NCBI GenBank assembly: GCA_016297855.1
Contig: JAEDFW010000064.1
Coordinates: 1-9,221, forward strand
DNA length: 9,221 nt
From: Oscillospiraceae bacterium
GTDB lineage: Bacteria; Bacillota; Clostridia; Oscillospirales; Oscillospiraceae
Direction: 5' to 3'
The notes below the pieces were generated by a model. It saw only the letters and a program-made list of their open reading frames with translations. It had not been told where the DNA came from and did not search any database. Below, one piece after another: positions 1-7,135 of this stretch; the stretch's first letter is position 1, and the number at the start of each line of letters is the position of its first letter. The translations under genes were made by a program, and so were the position numbers.

Positions 1-584
1 TTGGCGCGGGCGACAAGGTGGTCTTCGGCGAGTGGAACGCGCTGAAGCCCATTCTGGAGGCCAACCGCGATAAGATCGAGGATCTCGTCATCGAAAATGA
101 CTGCCGCAACAGCGCCATTGCGATGCTCGACAAGAAAGACATTCCCGCACGCATCGAGCCGGGCGCGGTGATCCGCGAGCAGGTCACGATCGGCAAAAAC
201 GCCGTTATCATGATGGGCGCGATCATCAACATCGGCGCCGTCATCGGAGAAGGCACCATGATCGACATGGGCGCGGTGCTCGGCGGGCGTGCGACCGTGG
301 GCAACCATTGCCACGTCGGCGCGGGCGCGGTGCTGGCGGGTGTGATCGAGCCTGCTTCGGCAACGCCGGTCATCGTGGAGGACGACGTGCTCATCGGCGC
401 GAACGCCGTCGTGATCGAGGGCGTGCATATCGGCCGCGGCGCGGTAGTTGCGGCAGGCGCGATCGTGACGCAGGACGTGCCGCAGAACGCGGTCGTGGCA
501 GGCTGCCCTGCGCGCGTCATCAAGATGAAGGACGAAAAAACAACCATGAAAACCGCGCTCGAGGATGCGCTCAGAACGATTTAA
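1..584 (+). CDS. dapH: Tetrahydrodipicolinate N-acetyltransferase, 5'-truncated
   Basis: Transfers acetyl from acetyl-CoA to 2,3,4,5-tetrahydrodipicolinate, the committing step of the acetylase branch of DAP/lysine synthesis (cytosolic, normally a trimer). The reading frame is open from base 3 to the TAA at 582-584 (193 residues visible). The GTG at 18 is internal: Bacillus YkuQ/DapH, as I recall it, is about 235 residues and carries VVFGEW roughly 48 residues in, so about 40-45 N-terminal residues lie outside the window. Visible are the KIEDLVIENDCRNSAI stretch, then a left-handed beta-helix of hexapeptide repeats (from IEPGAVI to the C-terminus) including GEGTMIDMGAVLGGRATVG, the GAGAVLAGVIEP loop and the closing VVAGCPARVIK. 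These are hallmarks of DapH rather than the succinyl-type DapD. It is followed by lysA after 26 bases. Confident in family and role; only the N-terminus is unseen. Confidence 0.95.
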   Translation, partial: GAGDKVVFGEWNALKPILEANRDKIEDLVIENDCRNSAIAMLDKKDIPARIEPGAVIREQVTIGKNAVIMMGAIINIGAVIGEGTMIDMGAVLGGRATVGNHCHVGAGAVLAGVIEPASATPVIVEDDVLIGANAVVIEGVHIGRGAVVAAGAIVTQDVPQNAVVAGCPARVIKMKDEKTTMKTALEDALRTI

Positions 585-598
585 TCTCAAAAGAGAGT

Positions 599-602
599 GG
601 AG
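599..602 (+). promoter_or_regulatory. Ribosome binding site of lysA
   Basis: GGAG lies 8 bases before the ATG at 611, just after the dapH stop (582-584). It decides the lysA start: the same frame is open back into dapH, but the upstream in-frame codons overlap the dapH hexapeptide repeats and have no such site. Confidence 0.75.
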
Positions 603-610
603 AAGAGAAC

Positions 611-1861
611 ATGAAGAAATCTGTCCCCTTTACGCTGGCGCAGGCGCAGCAGTGGCGCGAAACCTACCCCACGCCGTTTTACGTCTATGACGCGGCGGGT
701 ATCCGCAAATGTGTGCAGGATCTGTATGCCGCGTTTTCGTGGAACCCTGGCTTTCGGGAGTACTTTGCCGTCAAGGCGCTGCCGAATCCGGCGATCCTGC
801 GCCTTCTGCGCGCGCTTGGCTGCGGCGCGGACTGCGCGTCCATGACCGAGCTGACGCTGTGCGAAAAGACGGGCATTCGGGACATCATGTTCTCGGCCAA
901 CGAGGTCACGACGAAGGAATATGAAGCCGCCGTGCGTGCCGGCGCGATCGTCAACTTTGACGATATTACGCAGATCGCGCAGCTCGAGAAGGTCTGCAAG
1001 GTGCCTGAGACGGTCTGCTGCCGCTACAATCCCGGCGAGTTTCAGATCACGAACGACATCATGGGCCACCTGTATGACTCGAAATTCGGCATGACGAAGC
1101 AGCAGCTCTTTGACGCGCTGAAAATCCTGCGGGAAAAGGGCGCGAAGCGCTTCGGCGTGCACGCGATGCTGGCCAGCTGCTCGCTGGACGAGGTCTATTA
1201 CCCCAATCTTTCGCGCGAGCTGTTTACGCTGGCGCTGGAGATCCGGGAGAAGCTCGGCATCACGCTGTCGTTCATCGACCTCTCGGGCGGCATGGGCATT
1301 GCGTACCGGCCGGAGGAAAAACCGGTGGATATCTTCGCCGTGGGCGAGGGCGTGCGCCGGGTATATGATGAAATCCTGACGGCAAACGGCGTGCAGCTTG
1401 CGCTCTATACCGAGATGGGCCGGTATATCACAGGGCCGTACGGCTATCTTGTCACCAGCGTCATTGGTGAAAAGCATATCTACAAGGACTATGTCGGCGT
1501 GGATGCAACGGCGTGCGATCTGATGCGCCCGGCCATCTACGGCGCATACCACCACATCACGGTGCTGGGAAAAGAGGACGCGCCGCCGGAAACCACGGTG
1601 GACGTGGTGGGGTCTTTGTGCGAAAACAACGACAAATTTGCCGTCGACCGCCGCCTGCCCGCCGTACAGTACGGCGATATCCTTGCCATCCACGACGCGG
1701 GCGCGCACGGACATTCGATGGGCTACAACTATAACGGAAAGCTCCGCTGCGCGGAGCTGCTGCTGGAAAACGGAGCGGTGCGCATGATCCGCCGGGCAGA
1801 GAAGCCCGCGGACTACTTTGCCACGCTGGATATCGACGAGGCGTTCTCGCCGGAGGTCTGA
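611..1861 (+). CDS. lysA: Diaminopimelate decarboxylase (divergent LysA-type, PLP fold III)
   Basis: Decarboxylates meso-DAP to L-lysine, the last step of the pathway, with pyridoxal phosphate. It is 416 residues, normal for LysA. The start at 611 follows GGAG by 8 bases. Visible: the N-terminal TPFYVYD that opens the alanine-racemase-like barrel, the PLP lysine K55 in YFAVKALPNP, the glycine-rich loop SGGMG (225-229), the TEMGR equivalent of the EPGR motif (267-271) and the partner-subunit motif CENND at 337-341 (CESSD in typical LysA). Departures from textbook LysA: the HIGS region reads VHAMLAS (183-189), and the usual GAYG-SM loop reads GAHGHSMGYNYNG (364-376), so the Tyr is replaced by His. 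Such changes occur in a recognised alternative LysA branch, as far as I recall. Its place between dapH and the acetyl-branch enzymes argues strongly for DAP as substrate; another fold-III amino acid decarboxylase is the less likely alternative. Confidence 0.9.
   Translation: MKKSVPFTLAQAQQWRETYPTPFYVYDAAGIRKCVQDLYAAFSWNPGFREYFAVKALPNPAILRLLRALGCGADCASMTELTLCEKTGIRDIMFSANEVTTKEYEAAVRAGAIVNFDDITQIAQLEKVCKVPETVCCRYNPGEFQITNDIMGHLYDSKFGMTKQQLFDALKILREKGAKRFGVHAMLASCSLDEVYYPNLSRELFTLALEIREKLGITLSFIDLSGGMGIAYRPEEKPVDIFAVGEGVRRVYDEILTANGVQLALYTEMGRYITGPYGYLVTSVIGEKHIYKDYVGVDATACDLMRPAIYGAYHHITVLGKEDAPPETTVDVVGSLCENNDKFAVDRRLPAVQYGDILAIHDAGAHGHSMGYNYNGKLRCAELLLENGAVRMIRRAEKPADYFATLDIDEAFSPEV
1852..1856 (+). 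promoter_or_regulatory. Ribosome binding site of the aminotransferase gene, inside the 3' end of lysA
   Basis: GGAGG lies 6 bases before the ATG at 1863. It overlaps the last codons of lysA, whose TGA (1859-1861) is separated from the next ATG by one C. This fixes the start at 1863 instead of the in-frame ATG at 1818 inside lysA, and implies translational coupling. Confidence 0.85.
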
Positions 1862-1862
1862 C

Positions 1863-3008
1863 ATGAGTCTGCTCAACGAAGCGCTCTATGGGGCGCAGCG
1901 CAGCGCCATCCGGGAATTTTCGCGCCTGGCAAAGCAGACGCCCGGCTGCGTCAGCCTGACGCTGGGCGAGCCGGACTTTGACACGCCGATGCCCGTGATC
2001 AACACGGCGTGCGATGCACTCCACAATCACGAGACGCACTACATCGAAAATAACGGCGCACCCGGACTGCGCGAGGCAATTGCGCACTTTGAGCGCGAGA
2101 AAAACGGCATGGATTACGGCGAGGATGAAGTGATCGTCACCGCAGGCGCGACGCAGGCGCTGTTTACGGCGTTGTTCGGTATTCTGAATCCCGGCGACGA
2201 GGTCATCGTGCCTACGCCGGCGTTTGTGCTCTACGAGCAGATCATAACGCTCTGCCGGGGTGTGTTTGTGCCGCTGGATACAGCGGGCGCGGGCTTTCAG
2301 CTGACCAGGCAGGCGCTTGCCGCAGCCATCACGCCAAAAACCAAAGCCATCGTGCTGAACTCGCCCAACAACCCCACGGGCTGCGTGTACACAAAAGAAA
2401 GCCTCGACGCGGTATATGACTGCGTGAAGGGAACCGATATTTTCGTCGTCTGCGACGACGTGTACCGCCAGCTTATTTATACGGAAACCTATCACAGCTT
2501 TGCCGAATACCGCGACCTGCGCAGGCAGCTTCTCGTGGTGCAGAGCTTTTCCAAGCCCTACGCCATGACCGGCTGGCGTGTGGGGTATCTGCTGGCAGAC
2601 AAATCGGTCAAAGAGCGGCTGGAGCTTCTGCACCAGTTCATGGTCGTCTCCACGCCGGCACCGTTTCAGCGCGCGTGCATCACGGCGCTTGGCTGCGACG
2701 TCACGCCGCTGCGGGAAACCTACCGCAAACGGCGCGCGTACGTGCTGCGGCGGCTGCGGGAGATGGGCCTTGCCGTGACCGAGCCGGAGGGCGCGTTTTA
2801 TGTGTTTCCGTCCATTGCTGGATTCGGCCTGTCCTCGGGCGAATTCTGCACGCGCATGATCCGCGAGGCCGGCCTTGCCGCCACGCCGGGCGCGTGCTTC
2901 GGCGCGGAAGGACACATCCGCCTGACCTACTGCTACTCCGACGGCGAGCTGAAAGAGGGCCTTGACCGGCTGGAGCGCTTCTGCAAAAAGCTGGAGGCGG
3001 GCATATGA
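1863..3008 (+). CDS. patA: Class I/II aminotransferase, probable N-acetyl-LL-2,6-diaminopimelate aminotransferase
   Basis: Likely aminates N-acetyl-2-amino-6-oxopimelate to N-acetyl-LL-DAP with glutamate as donor, the step between DapH and the deacetylase. It is 381 residues, typical of fold-I class I/II aminotransferases. Landmarks: LGEPDF at 34-39, a GATQAL stretch (95-100) that helps hold the cofactor phosphate, SPNNPTG at 167-173, DDVYRQL from 198, the PLP lysine K231 in SFSKPYAMTGWRVGY, and R353 in HIRLTYC, the expected binder of the substrate alpha-carboxylate. The start at 1863 is set by GGAGG and a one-base gap to lysA; the stop overlaps the next ATG as ATGA (3005-3008). From sequence alone it could be any aspartate- or aromatic-type aminotransferase; the acetyl-DAP role rests on its position between lysA and dapL in a DAP operon. 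PatA is the Bacillus name for this role. Confidence 0.85.
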   Translation: MSLLNEALYGAQRSAIREFSRLAKQTPGCVSLTLGEPDFDTPMPVINTACDALHNHETHYIENNGAPGLREAIAHFEREKNGMDYGEDEVIVTAGATQALFTALFGILNPGDEVIVPTPAFVLYEQIITLCRGVFVPLDTAGAGFQLTRQALAAAITPKTKAIVLNSPNNPTGCVYTKESLDAVYDCVKGTDIFVVCDDVYRQLIYTETYHSFAEYRDLRRQLLVVQSFSKPYAMTGWRVGYLLADKSVKERLELLHQFMVVSTPAPFQRACITALGCDVTPLRETYRKRRAYVLRRLREMGLAVTEPEGAFYVFPSIAGFGLSSGEFCTRMIREAGLAATPGACFGAEGHIRLTYCYSDGELKEGLDRLERFCKKLEAGI

Positions 3009-4195
3009 CGAAGATCGACTGGCTGCGCGAGGCCGAGGCGATCTCGCCCGAGATCACGGCGCTGCGCGAGACGCTGCACCGCAGGCCGGAACCCGGCAAT
3101 CAGGAATTGGAAACGGCGAAATTGATCGAACGCACGCTGCAGGCGTGCGGCATAGAAATCGAGCGGATGCTGGACACGGCGGTCGTGGGAACGCTCACGC
3201 TGGGAAAACCCGGGCCTTGCGCCGCGCTGCGCGCGGATATGGACGCGCTGCCGGTCACGGAGCAGACGCACGCGGTGTGCTCGTCCGAAGTTCCCGGCGT
3301 GATGCACGCGTGCGGGCACGACGTACATATGGCGGCCGCGCTTGGCGCGGCGATGCTGCTGGGAAAACACCGTGATGATCTTTGCGGCACGGTGAAATTC
3401 TTCTTTCAGCCTGATGAGGAAGGAACCGGCGGCGCGCAGCGGATGATCGCAGCGGGCTGCATGGAAGGCGTGGATGCCATTTTCGGCGCGCACGTCGCGC
3501 CCGATCTGCCGCTGGGACATATCGGCGTGCGGTTCGGCAAGTTTTACGCCGCGTCGGACACGTTCCGCATCCTTGTGCGCGGGCGAAGCTGTCACGGCGC
3601 CACGCCGGAAAAGGGTGTGGACGCGCTGGCTGCGGCGTGTGAGCTGGCGCTCAGGCTGAAAAAACTGCCCGCAGAATTGGGCGAGCCGTGCGTACTGACC
3701 GTCGGCACGCTGTATGCCGGGACGGCCATCAACGTGCTTGCCGGCGAGGCGGAGCTGACCGGCATTCTGCGCACGCTCGGCAAAGACAGCCGCGCATATA
3801 TGAAGCGCCGCCTGCGCGAGACGGCGCGCGCCGTCGAGGAGACGACCGGCGCGGCAATCGACGTATTCTTGCACGAGAGCTATCCGGGCATTGTGAATCA
3901 CGACGGCGAAACCGGGCGCGTGCAGCGCGTTGCGGCGCGGCTTCTGGGCGAAAACGCCGTGACAGCGCTGGAGCGCCCCACGATGACCACCGAGGATTTT
4001 GGATTTTTTCTTGACGAAACGCCCGGCAGTTATTATCATATCGGAGCGGGCTGCGAATACCCGCTGCACAGTCCGCACTTTTTCCCGGACGAACGCGCGG
4101 CCGTCATGGCCGGCGCGCTGCACGCCGCAGTTCTTGCGGACTTTTTGGAAGAAACCCCCGCGCAAGGCGCGGATTGGAAAGGAACGAAAGCATGA
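3005..4195 (+). CDS. dapL: M20 family amidohydrolase, probable N-acetyldiaminopimelate deacetylase
   Basis: Hydrolyses N-acetyl-LL-DAP to LL-DAP and acetate, releasing the blocking group added by DapH (Bacillus counterpart YkuR). It is 396 residues, normal for the M20D amidohydrolase/hippurate-hydrolase/amidase family. Visible metal-centre and catalytic motifs: D78-M-D80 in ALRADMDALPV, HACGHDVHMAA at 101-111 (C103 and H105 expected metal ligands), QPDEEG at 135-140 (general base Glu plus a metal ligand), GAHV with H163, and HSPHF near residue 355-359. The segment from about residue 183 to 295, with SCHGATPEKGVDA, is the lid/dimerisation domain. GGAGG at 2993-2997 precedes the ATG by 7 bases; the start overlaps the aminotransferase stop by 4 bases and its own stop overlaps the lysC ATG. 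Databases may call it hippurate hydrolase or IAA-amino-acid hydrolase; the operon favours acetyl-DAP. Confidence 0.87.
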   Translation: MTKIDWLREAEAISPEITALRETLHRRPEPGNQELETAKLIERTLQACGIEIERMLDTAVVGTLTLGKPGPCAALRADMDALPVTEQTHAVCSSEVPGVMHACGHDVHMAAALGAAMLLGKHRDDLCGTVKFFFQPDEEGTGGAQRMIAAGCMEGVDAIFGAHVAPDLPLGHIGVRFGKFYAASDTFRILVRGRSCHGATPEKGVDALAAACELALRLKKLPAELGEPCVLTVGTLYAGTAINVLAGEAELTGILRTLGKDSRAYMKRRLRETARAVEETTGAAIDVFLHESYPGIVNHDGETGRVQRVAARLLGENAVTALERPTMTTEDFGFFLDETPGSYYHIGAGCEYPLHSPHFFPDERAAVMAGALHAAVLADFLEETPAQGADWKGTKA

Positions 4196-5514
4196 AAACC
4201 ATCGTTGTGAAATTCGGCGGCAGCTCTTTGGCCAGCGCCGGACAGTTTCAAAAGGTCGCGGATATCATCCGGGCCGAGACCGCGCGCCGCTATGTCGTGG
4301 CTTCCGCACCCGGCAAGCGTGACAGCGCCGATACCAAGGTGACGGATCTTCTCTACCGGTGCTACGATCTGGCCAGCGCAAAGCAGGATTTTGCGCCGGT
4401 TCTGGCGCAGATCGAGTCGCGCTTTGCAGATATTGCCGAGGGACTGGGCCTCAGCTTTGACGTATCCGGCGAGATCGCCGTCATCCGCAAGCATCTCGAG
4501 CAGAATCCGCAGCGCGACTATATGGCAAGCCGCGGAGAATACCTCAACTCCAAGCTGCTGGCAGCGTTTTTGGGCTACGACTTCTTAGACCCGGCGCAGG
4601 CCGTACGCTTCTTCCCGGACGGCGCATTTGACAGTGAGACGACGAATGAAACCCTTGCCGCCGCGCTGTCAAACAGTGAGCGGTGCGTGGTGGCGGGCTT
4701 CTACGGCGCGTTTGCCGATGGCACCATCCACACCTTCTCGCGCGGCGGCTCGGATGTAACGGGCGCGATTGTCGCGCGTGCGGTGAAGGCCGATCTGTAT
4801 GAAAACTGGACTGACGTGTCGGGTATGTTGTCCGCCGATCCGCGCATCGTGGAAAACCCGCGCACCATCGCCCAGATCACCTACAAGGAGCTGCGCGAAC
4901 TGAGCTACATGGGCGCAAGCGTTTTGCATGAGGACGCGGTATTCCCGGTGCAGAAGGCGAACATCCCCATCAACATCCGCAACACCAACCGGCCCGCGGA
5001 TCCCGGCACGATGATCATGCCGGCGCTGCCGGGCAAACGCGCCACGCGAAAGGTCACCGGCGTTGCCGGACACACGGGCTTCAGCAGCATCCTCATCGAC
5101 AAGGCCATGATGAACGGTGAGATCGGCTTCGGCGCGAAGCTGCTGACGATCCTTGCGCGCCACGGCGTGTCGTTTGAGCACTGCCCGTCCGGCATCGATA
5201 CCATGTCCATCATCGTTTCCACTGCCAGTCTCGCGCCTTCGCGCGATGCGATCCTTGCCGAGATCGAGGCCGAGCTGCAGCCCGACCATCTGAGCGTGGA
5301 GGATCATCTGGCGCTCATCGCGGTTGTCGGTCAGGGCATGATCTATTCCAAGGGCGTGGCCGCGTCCATCTTCGGCGCAATCGCGGATGCGAATATCAAC
5401 ATCCGCATGATCGACCAGGGCTCGAGCGAGCTGAACATCATCGTCGCCGTGCAGGAGGCCGACTACGAAAACGCCATCCGCAGCATCTACCACGCGGTGG
5501 AGAACCGGCTGTAA
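4192..5514 (+). CDS. lysC: Aspartate kinase with C-terminal ACT regulatory regions
   Basis: Phosphorylates L-aspartate to 4-phospho-aspartate, the entry to the lysine/DAP, threonine and methionine pathway. It is 440 residues, a monofunctional long-form aspartokinase without a homoserine dehydrogenase domain. The amino-acid kinase domain spans roughly 1-280: KFGGSS at 7-12, SRGEYLNS with E116, TFSRGGSDVTGA from 181, DVSGMLSADPRIV from 208, and SYMGASVLHEDAVFPV from 238. Two ACT-type regions follow, about 295-345 (GFSSILIDKAMMNGEIGFGAKLL) and 373-435 (with GQGMIYSKGVAASIF and QGSSELNIIVAV), where amino-acid feedback inhibitors normally bind. The start at 4192 overlaps the deacetylase TGA (ATGA) and has AAAGGA (4178-4183) 8 bases upstream. 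I see no convincing internal ribosome site for a separate beta subunit. Overall it resembles the Bacillus YclM/aspartokinase III type; lysine inhibition is plausible from the operon but not shown by sequence. Confidence 0.95.
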   Translation: MKTIVVKFGGSSLASAGQFQKVADIIRAETARRYVVASAPGKRDSADTKVTDLLYRCYDLASAKQDFAPVLAQIESRFADIAEGLGLSFDVSGEIAVIRKHLEQNPQRDYMASRGEYLNSKLLAAFLGYDFLDPAQAVRFFPDGAFDSETTNETLAAALSNSERCVVAGFYGAFADGTIHTFSRGGSDVTGAIVARAVKADLYENWTDVSGMLSADPRIVENPRTIAQITYKELRELSYMGASVLHEDAVFPVQKANIPINIRNTNRPADPGTMIMPALPGKRATRKVTGVAGHTGFSSILIDKAMMNGEIGFGAKLLTILARHGVSFEHCPSGIDTMSIIVSTASLAPSRDAILAEIEAELQPDHLSVEDHLALIAVVGQGMIYSKGVAASIFGAIADANINIRMIDQGSSELNIIVAVQEADYENAIRSIYHAVENRL

Positions 5515-5516
5515 AA

Positions 5517-5550
5517 AATGTCCCAAAACTCCTCGGAGTTTTGGGACATT
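5517..5550. terminator. Bidirectional intrinsic terminator between lysC and cbiO
   Basis: A 16-bp perfectly complementary stem (arms 5517-5532 and 5535-5550, left arm starting AATGTCCC) encloses a TC turn, in practice a CTCG tetraloop. It fills nearly all of the 39 bases between two convergent genes. Read on the minus strand, the stem runs into T residues from A5513-A5518, a good terminator for the cbi operon. On the plus strand the tail is only moderately T-rich (CGTTTATTTC), a weaker but likely terminator for the lysine operon. Confidence 0.85.
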
Positions 5551-5553
5551 CGT

Positions 5554-6270
5554 TTATTTCTGCAACCGCAGCGGCAGCTCGAGCCGGTTGGCCTCCAGAA
5601 GGGCCTGATCGCGCAGAATCGTCTGCGCCGGGCCGTCGGCGGCAATCTCGCCGTGCGAGAGAACAATCACGCGCGTACAGGTGTCCAGGATCATGTCCAG
5701 ATCGTGCGAGGCGATGAGCTTTGTCTGCGGAAGATCGTTGATGGCATGAATCACTGCGCGGCGGTTGACGGGATCGAGCGCCGTGGTGGGCTCGTCCATG
5801 ACAATGATGGACGGCTCCATGACGAGAATCGTGGCGATGGCCGCCATGCGCTTTTCACCGCCCGAGAGCTTGTGGTTGCAGCGGTTTTTGAGGTGGGAAA
5901 GGTTCAGACGGGCGAGCACCTCATCCGCGCGCCGTTCGGCTTCCACGCGCGAAAGCCCGTAGTTGCATGGGCCGAACACCATGTCGTCCAATACCGTGGG
6001 CATGAACATCTGGTTGTCGGCGTCCTGCAAAACGAAACCGATTTTTTGCCGGATGGCGGCGAGATTTTTCTTCCCGACGGCGAGAGAATCCACCGTGATC
6101 GCGCCTTCGCCTGCAAGAAGTCCCAGCAGCAGCTGCATGAGCGTGGATTTGCCTGCGCCGTTGGCACCGATGAGGCCCACGGACTCGCCGTCGTGTATGG
6201 TGAAGCGCAAGTCATGCACAGCCGGAACGCCCGGCTCGTAGCAGAACGAAACATGGAAAAATTCGATCAT
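5554..6270 (-). CDS. cbiO: Cobalt/nickel ECF transporter ATP-binding subunit CbiO
   Basis: ATPase that powers metal uptake by the CbiMNQO energy-coupling-factor transporter, on the cytoplasmic face bound to CbiQ. It is 238 residues. Walker A GANGAGKST (35-43), Q-loop Q82 in VLQDADNQMF, ABC signature LSGGEKRM (135-142), Walker B IIVMDE with catalytic E160, D-loop TALD and switch H189 are all present, so it should be active, presumably as a homodimer since only one ATPase is encoded here. The DADNQ(M)F sequence after the Q-loop is typical of ECF ATPases. The start is placed at 6270: an AGGAGG site lies 6 bases upstream and the gene follows the cbiQ TGA by one base. The ATG at 6297 would overlap cbiQ and lacks such support. 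Last gene of its operon, ending 3 bases from the terminator hairpin. Metal specificity cannot be read from the ATPase. Confidence 0.93.
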   Translation of the reverse strand: MIEFFHVSFCYEPGVPAVHDLRFTIHDGESVGLIGANGAGKSTLMQLLLGLLAGEGAITVDSLAVGKKNLAAIRQKIGFVLQDADNQMFMPTVLDDMVFGPCNYGLSRVEAERRADEVLARLNLSHLKNRCNHKLSGGEKRMAAIATILVMEPSIIVMDEPTTALDPVNRRAVIHAINDLPQTKLIASHDLDMILDTCTRVIVLSHGEIAADGPAQTILRDQALLEANRLELPLRLQK

Positions 6271-6271
6271 G

Positions 6272-7078
6272 TCAGCCTCCTGTGACAAGCGCGCCAAGCA
6301 CCTGCGGGATGTTTACCGCGCGCGCGAGGATGAACGCCGCGATGCTGCACACGAAAAACAGTACATCGTGTATGCGCGCCTTCGGCGGCGCGCAGTAGGG
6401 AAACTCGCCGCGGTAGCCGCGCAGCAGCATGCTGCCGTAGAGCTGCTGCGCGCGGTCCATACTGCGCAGCAGAAGCTGGCCCAGAAATGAGCCCCAGGCC
6501 GAGATGTGCAGGCCCTTCTGCCCCGGCGCGCGCAGGCGGTAGGCCGTTGTCATGGCCGAGGCTTCGCCCAGCAGAACCGTGATGTAGCGGTACGTCAGAA
6601 GCAGAAGACTCGTGATGAGCTGCGGCACATGCAGCTGCCGCAGCGCCGCGCACAGTACGTCGATTCTCGTCGTGGCGATGAGCAGAAACGACACCATGAG
6701 CGAAAACACGCCCTTCATCATCAGCGTCAGCATGGAGATACCGCCGCCGGAGACGGCAACGCTGCCGAAATACAAATACGGCGCGCGGTCAAAAAACGGG
6801 TTCGCCAGACCGACCGCGCACACCAGCGGCAGCACCACGCGCAGCTTGTAAAAGCAGTCGCGGATGCGAAGTCCTGCCAGCTGGAACGCCAGCACGGGGT
6901 AGAGCAGCATCACAACCAGCCCCGTCAGGTCGTATTTTGGGAACGACACGACAAGCGCGATATAGAAAACCGTGACCGCGAGCTTTGAAAGTGGGTGCAG
7001 GCGGTGGAAGGCGGAGCTGCCCGCCGCCAGCTCGTCCATCTGGCGCAGCTCGTGCTGCGCCTTTGCCAGTTTGTCCAT
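6272..7078 (-). CDS. cbiQ: Cobalt/nickel ECF transporter transmembrane coupling protein CbiQ
   Basis: Membrane T-component linking the ATPase CbiO to the substrate-binding CbiM/N part. It is 268 residues from the chosen start. Features: LHPLSKL at 27-33 just before the first membrane segment, hydrophobic segments near 32-48, 51-69, 78-96, 115-136, 152-172 and 235-253, the LLLTYRYI motif around 159-166, the cytoplasmic coupling stretch with TAYRLRAPG (178-186), and the family-typical RSMDRAQQLYGSMLLRGYRG (205-224) that carries the second Arg-Gly coupling element. The start at 7078 is preferred over the in-frame ATG at 7099 because AAGGA lies 8 bases upstream of 7078, whereas 7099 abuts a hairpin and has no ribosome site. 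It follows cbiM by 57 bases. Confident in family; cobalt versus nickel is unresolved. Confidence 0.9.
   Translation of the reverse strand: MDKLAKAQHELRQMDELAAGSSAFHRLHPLSKLAVTVFYIALVVSFPKYDLTGLVVMLLYPVLAFQLAGLRIRDCFYKLRVVLPLVCAVGLANPFFDRAPYLYFGSVAVSGGGISMLTLMMKGVFSLMVSFLLIATTRIDVLCAALRQLHVPQLITSLLLLTYRYITVLLGEASAMTTAYRLRAPGQKGLHISAWGSFLGQLLLRSMDRAQQLYGSMLLRGYRGEFPYCAPPKARIHDVLFFVCSIAAFILARAVNIPQVLGALVTGG
6277..6282 (-). promoter_or_regulatory. Ribosome binding site of cbiO, inside the 3' end of cbiQ
   Basis: The minus strand reads AGGAGG then six bases (GCTGAC) and ATG at 6270. It lies within the last codons of cbiQ, and the TGA-C-ATG junction matches the lysA/aminotransferase junction, implying translational coupling. 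Confidence 0.85.
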
Positions 7079-7086
7079 AAAAAACG

Positions 7087-7091
7087 TCCTT
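7087..7091 (-). promoter_or_regulatory. Ribosome binding site of cbiQ
   Basis: AAGGA on the minus strand, 8 bases before the ATG at 7078. It decides the start against the ATG at 7099. Confidence 0.7.
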
Positions 7092-7100
7092 AACTGCATT

Positions 7101-7130
7101 TGCCCGAAAAGCCGGACGGCTTTTCGGGCA
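7101..7130 (-). other. Intercistronic hairpin between cbiM and cbiQ
   Basis: Perfect 14-bp stem (arms 7101-7114 and 7117-7130) around a 2-base turn, GC-rich (CCCG and GCCG blocks around AAAA/TTTT). On the minus strand it starts 5 bases past the cbiM TAA (7136-7138) and is followed by a non-T-rich leader to cbiQ, so it is not a classic terminator in the operon direction. An RNA stability or processing element, or partial attenuator, setting CbiM versus CbiQ/O levels is plausible (inference). Confidence 0.7.
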
Positions 7131-7135
7131 GCATT

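Noticed and set aside
587..4165. Long minus-strand open frames (429, 452 and 410 codons) opposite lysA, the aminotransferase and the deacetylase.
   Set aside because: They are rich in Arg, His and Ala, show no family motifs, lack ribosome sites and lie antisense to clear genes; long antisense frames are expected in GC-rich DNA.
4974..5514. Internal start in lysC giving a separate regulatory beta subunit, as known for Bacillus subtilis aspartokinase II.
   Set aside because: In-frame ATGs near the ACT region (about 5011-5019) have no clear upstream ribosome site.
5518..6285. A 255-codon plus-strand frame opposite cbiO, starting inside the terminator.
   Set aside because: It is the complement of a gene with all ABC motifs, has no recognisable domain and begins in the hairpin; a shadow frame.
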